Origin: Gammaproteobacteria bacterium | GTDB lineage: Bacteria > Pseudomonadota > Gammaproteobacteria > Pseudomonadales > GM7GCV1 | Assembly: GCA_030830945.1 (NCBI GenBank) | Contig: JAURLY010000143.1 | Coordinates: 1-9,278, forward strand | Reading direction: 5' to 3' | DNA: 9,278 nt | Shown: piece by piece, positions 1-5,470 of the stretch | Position numbering within the stretch: position 1 is the first letter of the stretch | Layout: each line of letters starts with the position of its first letter | Program-made: the position numbers and the translations under genes | Notes under the pieces: generated by a model | The model's input: the letters and a program-made list of their open reading frames with translations, nothing else | The model's database searches: none | Told to the model about the DNA's origin: nothing

Positions 1-553
1 CTTACCTCCCCTCGGTGGCAAAACCGGTCATCTACTGGAAACCTGTCCAGACATTGAACTTCTGGCTCTGGACAACTCCGCCAAGCGACTCAATGATGTT
101 CAATCCAATCTGGAGCGCCTAGGATTTAAATCCGTTTTGCAGGCAGCCGATGCAGCCGCAATTGACAAGTGGTGGAATAAACGACCGTTTGATCGCATTT
201 TGCTCGACGCTCCCTGTTCCGGAACAGGCGTCATTCGCCGGCACCCGGATATTAAGGTTTTGCGCCGGCCCACCGATATTGACGGTTTTCGACAACAACA
301 ATTACGCCTGCTCGAGGGTCTTTGGCCAACTCTGGCAGAAAACGGGTTGCTGCTGTATGTCACCTGCTCAATAATGCCTGCTGAGAATGAAGTTCAGATT
401 GAGCAGTTCTCTGAGAGACATCCTGAAGCTGAAGTACTGCCTGTTAATGCTGATTGGGGAACCAGTCTTCCTTTGGGTAGGCAACTTCTTCCCGGGGATC
501 AGGGGGCTGACGGCTTTTATTTCGCCTTGTTAAAAAAACGACGCGGAAACTGA
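1..553 (+). CDS. rsmB: 16S rRNA m5C967 methyltransferase RsmB (Sun/Fmu), C-terminal part
   Basis: This is the catalytic half of RsmB, which methylates C5 of cytosine 967 in 16S rRNA using S-adenosylmethionine in the cytoplasm. The reading frame starts at base 2 and the gene begins upstream of the window; 183 codons are visible. The SAM-binding loop GGKT lies at about 14-25. The motif DAPCSGTGVIRRHPDIK starts near 206, with its Cys at 215-217, and VTCS has its Cys at 365-367. These are the two conserved cysteines of the RsmB/NSUN family, one catalytic and one helping product release. The end (LPGDQGADGFYFALL) matches the usual family C-terminus. The four residues before GGKT read LPPL rather than the usual CAAP or CASP, which may reflect a frameshift at the edge (see findings). 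It sits 9 bp upstream of trkA, the same neighbour as in E. coli. Family identity is very secure. Confidence 0.95.
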   Translation, partial: LPPLGGKTGHLLETCPDIELLALDNSAKRLNDVQSNLERLGFKSVLQAADAAAIDKWWNKRPFDRILLDAPCSGTGVIRRHPDIKVLRRPTDIDGFRQQQLRLLEGLWPTLAENGLLLYVTCSIMPAENEVQIEQFSERHPEAEVLPVNADWGTSLPLGRQLLPGDQGADGFYFALLKKRRGN

Positions 554-556
554 GGA
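552..556 (+). promoter_or_regulatory. Shine-Dalgarno of trkA overlapping the rsmB stop
   Basis: GAGGA at 552-556 begins inside the TGA stop codon of rsmB (551-553) and ends 6 nt before the trkA ATG at 563. The ribosome finishing rsmB would therefore sit on the trkA initiation signal, which suggests translational coupling. This placement also supports ATG 563 as the trkA start. Confidence 0.75.
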
Positions 557-562
557 ATAAAA

Positions 563-1957
563 ATGAAGATAGTGATTATCGGAGCCGGCCAGGTCGGAAG
601 TACGTTGGCAGAAAATCTCGCCAGTGAGGACAACGATATCACGCTTATTGATCTCGACGAGCAAAGCCTGAACGAGCTTCAGGATCGACTCGATATTCGC
701 ATTGTTCACGGTCAAGGCTCACATCCAGAAGTGTTGGAACAGGCAGGGATTGAAGATGCGGATATGCTGGTAGCCGTGACTACCCATGACGAAGTCAACA
801 TGGTCGCCTGCCAGATTGCTCACTCACTGTATAAAACACCCCAAAAAATAGCCCGCATCCGTTCGGAGGGGTATACCCGCCCACACATCAGTAAAAAACT
901 TTTTGGCGCCCAAAACCTGCCGGTAGATACCGTTATCACACCCGAAATTTTGGTTACCGAGCATCTTTATCGACTAATCAGCCAGCCCGGCGCCCTCCAG
1001 GTTCTTGAATTTGCAGACGGTGAAGTCCAGCTTATCGGCGTACGAGCTTCATCTGACGCGCCGATGGTCAATGAAAAAATATCGGCCCTTAAAGAGCATA
1101 TTCCAGGGGTAGATGTTCGAGTTGCTGCTGTTTACCGACAATCAGAAGCCATCATCCCTACGGGAGATACCGTGATCCATGAAGGAGATGAGGTATTTTT
1201 CCTGGCGTCAAAACGCGATATCCGAAAAGTGATGGCCGAGTTGGCGGACAAGGAAAAACCCTATCGCAAGATTATTGTCGCCGGCGGCGGCAACATAGGC
1301 TTTCGTTTTACTGAAGCTATCGAAAAAGATTATCTCACCAAGGTAATCGAGCTGAGTTCGGAGCGCTGTAAATTTTTGGCAGATAACCTGAGTCAGGCGA
1401 TTGTTCTTAATGGTAGCTCGTCTGACCAGGACCTTTTGTTGGCAGAAAACATTGACAGCACAGATGTATTTCTCGCGTTAACCAATAACGATGCGGCAAA
1501 TATTATTTCTTCCATGCTGGCTAAAAAACTGGGAGCAGGGAAAGTTATTACCCTAATCAACAACTCTGTCTATGTAGACATGATGCAAACATCTGACCTG
1601 GACATTGCCATTTCTCCCGCCCAGATCACTACAGGTAAATTGCTCACATATGTTCGACGCGGAGACACTGTACGTGTGTACTCACTTCGACGAGGTGCCG
1701 CTGAAGCCATGGAGATTATCGCGCATGGAGACAGCAAGAGTTCCAAGGTGGTGGGACGTAACATTGACGAAATCCACTTGCCCGAAGGGACAACCATCGG
1801 CGCCATCGTGCGTGAGAATAACGGCCGCAAAGTCGCATTAATGGGTGCCGGAGACACGGTTATTGAAGACCAGGATCATGTCATCCTGTTTCTCTCAGAT
1901 AAGTCACAAATCCGCAAAGTGGAACTACTGTTCCAGGTAGGAGTTGGTTTCTTTTAA
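563..1957 (+). CDS. trkA: Trk potassium uptake system peripheral NAD-binding protein TrkA
   Basis: TrkA is the cytoplasmic regulatory subunit that assembles under the TrkH channel and gates K+ flow in response to nucleotides. The protein has 464 residues, near the 458 of E. coli. It holds two tandem RCK units. The first has the Rossmann motif GAGQVG at residues 7-12 with an acidic residue ending strand 2 (D30); the second has GGGNIG at 241-246 with E263 in the matching place. RCK-C type domains follow each (about 150-220 and 375-455). Signature stretches such as LVAVTTHDEVNMVACQ (69-84) and SLRRGAAEAMEIIAHGD (374-390) match the E. coli protein closely, as does the C-terminus VELLFQ. The start is fixed by a good Shine-Dalgarno at 552-556. 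The neighbours rsmB upstream and trkH downstream are those expected. Nothing is truncated or missing. Confidence 0.97.
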   Translation: MKIVIIGAGQVGSTLAENLASEDNDITLIDLDEQSLNELQDRLDIRIVHGQGSHPEVLEQAGIEDADMLVAVTTHDEVNMVACQIAHSLYKTPQKIARIRSEGYTRPHISKKLFGAQNLPVDTVITPEILVTEHLYRLISQPGALQVLEFADGEVQLIGVRASSDAPMVNEKISALKEHIPGVDVRVAAVYRQSEAIIPTGDTVIHEGDEVFFLASKRDIRKVMAELADKEKPYRKIIVAGGGNIGFRFTEAIEKDYLTKVIELSSERCKFLADNLSQAIVLNGSSSDQDLLLAENIDSTDVFLALTNNDAANIISSMLAKKLGAGKVITLINNSVYVDMMQTSDLDIAISPAQITTGKLLTYVRRGDTVRVYSLRRGAAEAMEIIAHGDSKSSKVVGRNIDEIHLPEGTTIGAIVRENNGRKVALMGAGDTVIEDQDHVILFLSDKSQIRKVELLFQVGVGFF

Positions 1958-1972
1958 CCTCCGGTCGTTCAT

Positions 1973-3442
1973 ATGCTTAGATCTGGCGTTATATTCAAAA
2001 TTCTCGGCTTATTGCTGATGCTCTTCAGCTCAAGCTATGTGCTGCCTATGTTGGTTTCGGTGATATATAACGATGGTAAATTGCCGGTTTTTACCTACGC
2101 CTTCCTGATCACCTTCAGCCTGGGCGCCCTTATCTGGATGCCCTGTGCCAGATATACCGACGAATTACGTGCCCGCGACGGTTTTATGATTACGGTTCTA
2201 TTCTGGTTTGTGCTTGGCCTCGCCGGATCACTACCCTTCCTTCTAAGCGCAGCACCGGACTTAAGCATCACCGATGCTGTCTTTGAATCAATCTCTGGTC
2301 TTACCACCACCGGTGCTACCGTTATTCAAGGGCTGGATACGCTACCCAAGTCATTATTATTTTATCGGCAACTCACGCAGTGGATGGGCGGTATAGGGAT
2401 CGTCGTAATTGCCGTAGCCATTCTTCCCATGCTGGGTATTGGTGGTATGCAGCTATATCGCGCAGAAACTCCGGGCCCGGTTAAGGACAGCAAGCTAACA
2501 CCCAGAATTGCGGAAACGGCTAAAGCACTGTTCCTTATATACCTCACCCTGACCGTCAGTTGTGCGGGTCTGTATTGGGCAGGCGGAATGAGCCCCTTTG
2601 ATGCCATAGCTCACTCTTTTTCAACAGTATCTATTGGCGGATTTTCAACACACGATAACAACATGGCCTGGTTTACCCAGCAACCAGGCATGCACAGCGA
2701 TTTTATTCTGGTTGTCTGCATGGTGTTTATGGTGATTGCGGGCCTAAACTTTGCGCTGCATTACTACACCTTTCCTCGCCACACCCTTCGACACTATTTC
2801 AAAGACACTGAGGCCAAAGTGTATTTCAGCCTGCTTGCTGCCAGCATGGTTTTTGTCACAATGGGCTTGGTCATCTGGAATACCTACCACTTCAATGGCG
2901 GTATACGGCAAGGTTTTTTTCATACCATTTCCATCATGACAACCACCGGGTTCACAACCGATAATTTTTCGGTGTGGCCCCAACATATTGCTTTTTCACT
3001 GATCATTTTGTCTTTTTTTGGTGCCTGCGCCGGCTCCACTGGAGGCGGTATAAAAATTGGCCGGATGGTCATTTTGGGAAAGCAAACCATTCGGGAAATC
3101 TCGCGCTTGATTCACCCCAATGCTGTTTTCCCGATAAAAATGGGCAAGCGCCCTGTTAACCCCAGAATTGCCGACGCCATCTGGGGATTTTTTGGCGCCT
3201 ACCTGATTATTTACTACGTTATGGTCATTATCTTGCTAGCCACAGGCCTGGATTTTGTAACCGCCTGGTCAGCGGTTGCCGCAACCATAAATAATTTGGG
3301 ACCCGGGCTTGGGGAAGTGGGACTGAATTACTCTGAAATTAATGATATCGCCAAATGGGTGCTTTGCTTTTGTATGATTCTGGGTCGGCTGGAGTTATTT
3401 ACTTTGATCGTACTGTGCGTGCCCATGTATTGGCGTAGTTAG
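1973..3442 (+). CDS. trkH: Trk potassium uptake channel subunit TrkH
   Basis: TrkH is the inner-membrane K+ channel of the Trk system; it works with TrkA from the preceding gene. The 489-residue length is close to the 483 of E. coli. It shows the four pore-loop repeats of the SKT superfamily, each with its filter glycine: TTTGATV at 111-117, VSIGGFST at 219-226, TTTGFTTD at 323-330 and NNLGPGLG at 440-447. ACAGSTGGGIKIGR at 351-364 matches the conserved segment after the third pore, where the intramembrane gating loop lies. GGMQLYRAETPGP (157-169) and the C-terminal GRLELFTL (471-478) are also family hallmarks. Hydrophobic spans occur throughout. ATG 1973 is the first start after the in-frame trkA stop, 15 nt away, and aligns with the E. 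coli start. I see no Shine-Dalgarno in front of it, so coupling to trkA is likely. The gene converges on the acyltransferase gene, 27 bp away. Confidence 0.97.
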   Translation: MLRSGVIFKILGLLLMLFSSSYVLPMLVSVIYNDGKLPVFTYAFLITFSLGALIWMPCARYTDELRARDGFMITVLFWFVLGLAGSLPFLLSAAPDLSITDAVFESISGLTTTGATVIQGLDTLPKSLLFYRQLTQWMGGIGIVVIAVAILPMLGIGGMQLYRAETPGPVKDSKLTPRIAETAKALFLIYLTLTVSCAGLYWAGGMSPFDAIAHSFSTVSIGGFSTHDNNMAWFTQQPGMHSDFILVVCMVFMVIAGLNFALHYYTFPRHTLRHYFKDTEAKVYFSLLAASMVFVTMGLVIWNTYHFNGGIRQGFFHTISIMTTTGFTTDNFSVWPQHIAFSLIILSFFGACAGSTGGGIKIGRMVILGKQTIREISRLIHPNAVFPIKMGKRPVNPRIADAIWGFFGAYLIIYYVMVIILLATGLDFVTAWSAVAATINNLGPGLGEVGLNYSEINDIAKWVLCFCMILGRLELFTLIVLCVPMYWRS

Positions 3443-3469
3443 GCTATTAAATTAAGCCACAGCACTGGT

Positions 3470-4351
3470 TCACGATTCTTTATAAAAATCTCGACCATCT
3501 GCCTGGTTTTTAAATCGCTTGTACTCCCACTGGTACTGGGTGATATCAAGCTGACAAAGATCCTCTATTCCCTTATTCATAGCATCGACCGAGACCTGAG
3601 CATCCTCTGAATAGATATCTTCTGGCGGTTCAAGAAACCCCAATTCAAAGCCGCCAGGAACCCTCAGCGCATAACTGAAAAGAACTTCTGGCTTCGTTTT
3701 TTTTATCAAGTTATGCACGAGGGTTAATGTGTAGGCTGGAACACCAAAAAATTTTGAATAGACTCCGCTTCCTGAAACCGGAACCTGATCAGGCAAAATT
3801 ATGGTTTGCTCGCCGCGATTTAATGCTTTCAATACGGACATCACACCCCGAGAAGTCGCGGGCACAAGAGTCGAAAGCGCTGAAGCAGATCTCGCCTCCC
3901 GAACCAAGGGGTCAAGTTGCTCCAATTTGGGCATTCTATATATAGCGGTTGTTTTAGCTTGATCTCCAGACCACATGCCTGCCATTTCCCAATTGCCAAA
4001 ATGAGGAATCAGCAGCAGTATGCCGCGATCGCTGGAAACGGCTTTATCAAAGAGATCCCGGTTATGAAATTTTAGTATTCTGGATTGCCGCCAATCCTCG
4101 CCCCGCAACCAAACCGAGCTGGTTTCCAGTGCCCAACGTGCCGACTGGGCCATGCTTTCTTGCGCGATTTTCTTTCTTTCAATTGTGGTTAGCGCGGGAA
4201 AGCAAAGCTCAAGATTGCGTTCCGTTGTTCTTCGTTCGCGAATATTCAGGGCAAAAAGTATTCGGCTCAAAACATCCGCAATCGTCCGGTTTAAACCCAG
4301 TGGTAACAGGGAAAAGAAACCCATCAAGCAACGGACAAAAAACAAACGCAT
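3470..4351 (-). CDS. htrB: Lipid A biosynthesis late acyltransferase, HtrB/LpxL family
   Basis: This family transfers secondary acyl chains from acyl-ACP to lipid A precursors at the inner face of the cytoplasmic membrane. The 293-residue length is slightly short of E. coli LpxL (306). Visible motifs are the catalytic HX4E box HFGNWE at 117-122, YRMPKLEQLDPLVREAR at 138-154, the strongly conserved LPDQVPVSGSGVYSKFFG at 186-203, and QYQWEYKRFK at 272-281 near the C-terminus. Residues 1-35 are hydrophobic with few charges and probably anchor or dock the protein in the membrane. The ATG at 4351-4349 is bounded by an in-frame stop at 4363-4361, and AAGG lies 7 nt upstream. The Pseudomonas homologue near glyQ (PA0011, recalled from memory) adds 2-hydroxylaurate. 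Which acyl chain and position apply here cannot be read from sequence, so the symbol denotes the family only. It is a single-gene transcript with its own promoter. Confidence 0.88.
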   Translation of the reverse strand: MRLFFVRCLMGFFSLLPLGLNRTIADVLSRILFALNIRERRTTERNLELCFPALTTIERKKIAQESMAQSARWALETSSVWLRGEDWRQSRILKFHNRDLFDKAVSSDRGILLLIPHFGNWEMAGMWSGDQAKTTAIYRMPKLEQLDPLVREARSASALSTLVPATSRGVMSVLKALNRGEQTIILPDQVPVSGSGVYSKFFGVPAYTLTLVHNLIKKTKPEVLFSYALRVPGGFELGFLEPPEDIYSEDAQVSVDAMNKGIEDLCQLDITQYQWEYKRFKNQADGRDFYKES

Positions 4352-4377
4352 AGGAATACCTTAATTATTAAGCGCGC

Positions 4378-4406
4378 ATTATACGCAGTCAGCTGCTTCA
4401 TGCCCT
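4378..4406 (-). promoter_or_regulatory. Predicted sigma70 promoter of the htrB-family gene
   Basis: A perfect -10 hexamer, TATAAT on the minus strand, occupies 4383-4378. Seventeen bases upstream is AGGGCA (4406-4401), a poor -35 matching TTGACA at three positions. The sequence after the -10 is GCGCGC (4377-4372), a GC-rich discriminator. Transcription would begin near 4371 and leave a leader of about 20 nt. The -35 is the weak part of this call. Confidence 0.6.
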
Positions 4407-4434
4407 TATACACAAGCACACAAGCGGCTATAAT
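4406..4434 (+). promoter_or_regulatory. Predicted sigma70 promoter of glyQ-glyS-plsC
   Basis: A perfect -10 hexamer TATAAT lies at 4429-4434. At 17-bp spacing the -35 is TTATAC (4406-4411), which keeps only the leading TT of the consensus. The discriminator CGCCGC (4435-4440) is fully GC. Together with GCGGC at 4424-4428 it frames the -10 as a short inverted repeat (GCGGC at 4424-4428 against GCCGC at 4436-4440). Transcription would start near 4441, giving a leader of about 64 nt. A GC-rich discriminator is typical of promoters repressed by ppGpp and DksA, which would suit a translation gene; that regulation is inferred. Confidence 0.6.
4411..4425 (+). repeat. Direct repeat CACAAGC, two copies, 8-bp period
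   Basis: CACAAGC occurs at 4411-4417 and again at 4419-4425. Both copies lie in the spacer between the putative -35 and -10 of the glyQ promoter. They could be chance or part of a protein-binding site. Repeat presence is certain; function is unknown. Confidence 0.5.
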
Positions 4435-4439
4435 CGCCG

Positions 4440-4458
4440 CCTTTGTCCGACCTTTGTC
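4440..4458 (+). repeat. Direct repeat CCTTTGTC, two copies, 11-bp period
   Basis: CCTTTGTC occurs at 4440-4447 and 4451-4458, offset by 11 bp, about one helical turn. The pair begins at the predicted glyQ transcription start. Same-face spacing is what a dimeric or cooperative DNA-binding protein would need, but no known operator is recognised. Confidence 0.5.
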
Positions 4459-4493
4459 AAGATAAAGCCCGGAAATATAACGCTATAAGGGCT
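4452..4493 (+). promoter_or_regulatory. glyQ leader with two overlapping potential hairpins
   Basis: Hairpin A pairs CTTTGT (4452-4457) with ATAAAG (4462-4467), six pairs including one G-U around a CAAG loop. Hairpin B pairs AGCCC (4466-4470) with GGGCT (4489-4493), extended by TATA (4476-4479) against TATA (4484-4487) with an ACGC loop. The two stems share bases 4466-4467, so they compete at the edge. Hairpin B covers the AAGGG at 4487-4491. No T-run follows either stem, so neither is a terminator. A regulatory role is speculative. Confidence 0.25.
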
Positions 4494-4504
4494 ACTGAGA
4501 TAAC

Positions 4505-5470
4505 GTGAATACTGAAACAGAAATTATGGAAGGCGCCAAAACCTTTCAGGGGCTAATACAGCTCTTGCAAAAATTTTGGGGAGATTACGGCTGCGTGGTG
4601 CTTCAACCTCTTGATATGGAGGTTGGCGCAGGTACTTTTCACCCGGCTACATTCCTGAGAGCTATTGGCCCCGAAAGCTGGAACACTGCTTACGTCCAAC
4701 CCTGTCGTCGCCCGACGGACGGCCGCTATGGTGAAAACCCTAACCGTCTGCAGCACTACTACCAGTTTCAGGTCATCCTGAAACCTTCTCCGGAGAACAT
4801 TCAGGAACTTTACCTGGATTCCCTGAAGATGCTTGGTATCGACCCAACCGTGCATGACATCCGTTTTGTCGAAGACAACTGGGAGTCTCCCACCCTTGGC
4901 GCCTGGGGGCTTGGCTGGGAAGTCTGGCTGAATGGCATGGAGGTCACACAATTTACTTACTTCCAGCAAGTAGGTGGCCTGGAGTGTTTTCCAGTGAGTG
5001 GTGAAATCACCTATGGACTGGAACGCATTGCCATGTACTTGCAGGGCGTGGACAGCATTTACGATCTGGTATGGGCTCGATCCCCTGATGGAGTCCCCGT
5101 TACCTACGGCGATGTTTTTCTGCAAAATGAAAAAGAAATGTCTGCGTATAATTTTGAGCAGGCCAATGTGGATTTTCTTTTCAAATCCTTTGACGAATAC
5201 GAAAGCACGTGTAGCCAACTATTGGGCCAAAACCTGCCATTGCCAGCTTACGAAATGGTGATGAAGGCTTCTCATGCATTCAATTTGCTTGATGCCCGTC
5301 ATGCCATTTCTGTAACCGAGCGCCAACGATTCATACTGCGAGTTCGCACCTTGGCGCGCTCCGTTGCCCAGGCTTACTTCAATTCCCGACTGGCACTTGG
5401 CTTCCCCCTGGCATCCAAAGAGCTCGCCGATGAGGTGATCGCTCTTCACAACAAGGAGACCTCCAGCTAA
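4505..5470 (+). CDS. glyQ: Glycyl-tRNA synthetase alpha subunit GlyQ
   Basis: GlyQ is the catalytic subunit of the bacterial alpha2beta2 glycyl-tRNA synthetase. It activates glycine with ATP and, together with GlyS, charges tRNA-Gly in the cytoplasm. The 321 residues compare with 303 in E. coli. Class II motif 2 is clear at RRPTDGRYGENPNRLQHYYQ (68-87). The highly conserved core FVEDNWESPTLGAWGLGWEV follows at 121-140, then VTQFTYFQQVGG (147-158) and motif 3 GLERIAMYLQG (171-181). ISVTERQRFILRVRTLAR (268-285) is the usual helical C-terminal region. The start is GTG at 4505, the first start after the in-frame TGA at 4496-4498, with GAGA at 4497-4500 as a modest Shine-Dalgarno. ATG 4526 is an alternative that would shorten the N-terminus by seven residues but has no ribosome site. 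The gene is first in a likely glyQ-glyS-plsC operon; its stop overlaps the glyS start by one base (TAATG). Confidence 0.97.
   Translation: MNTETEIMEGAKTFQGLIQLLQKFWGDYGCVVLQPLDMEVGAGTFHPATFLRAIGPESWNTAYVQPCRRPTDGRYGENPNRLQHYYQFQVILKPSPENIQELYLDSLKMLGIDPTVHDIRFVEDNWESPTLGAWGLGWEVWLNGMEVTQFTYFQQVGGLECFPVSGEITYGLERIAMYLQGVDSIYDLVWARSPDGVPVTYGDVFLQNEKEMSAYNFEQANVDFLFKSFDEYESTCSQLLGQNLPLPAYEMVMKASHAFNLLDARHAISVTERQRFILRVRTLARSVAQAYFNSRLALGFPLASKELADEVIALHNKETSS
5453..5458 (+). promoter_or_regulatory. Shine-Dalgarno of glyS inside the 3' end of glyQ
   Basis: AAGGAG at 5453-5458 is a near-consensus Shine-Dalgarno, 11 nt before the glyS ATG at 5470. The spacing is slightly long. It lies within glyQ codons. 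With the one-base TAATG overlap it points to coupled translation, as expected for subunits needed in equal amounts. Confidence 0.65.

Noticed and set aside
3442..3472. A shared terminator between trkH and the convergent acyltransferase gene
   Set aside because: The best stems are four or five pairs (GGCT/AGCC at 3442-3458; AGCCA/TGGTT at 3455-3470 with one G-U), and neither has a T-run. Termination here is not supported by sequence.
4441..4504. A T-box or glycine riboswitch in the glyQ leader
   Set aside because: The leader is only about 64 nt, has no T-box consensus, specifier loop or terminator, and these elements are not expected for glyQS in gammaproteobacteria.
4526..4528. ATG 4526 as the glyQ start
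   Set aside because: It would give an N-terminus of plausible length, but there is no Shine-Dalgarno in front of it, while GTG 4505 has GAGA nearby. It remains a possible alternative.
4553..5218. A 221-codon open frame on the minus strand across glyQ
   Set aside because: It lies wholly opposite well-conserved glyQ codons, shows no recognisable motif, and has no promoter or ribosome site. It is a by-product of glyQ codon usage.
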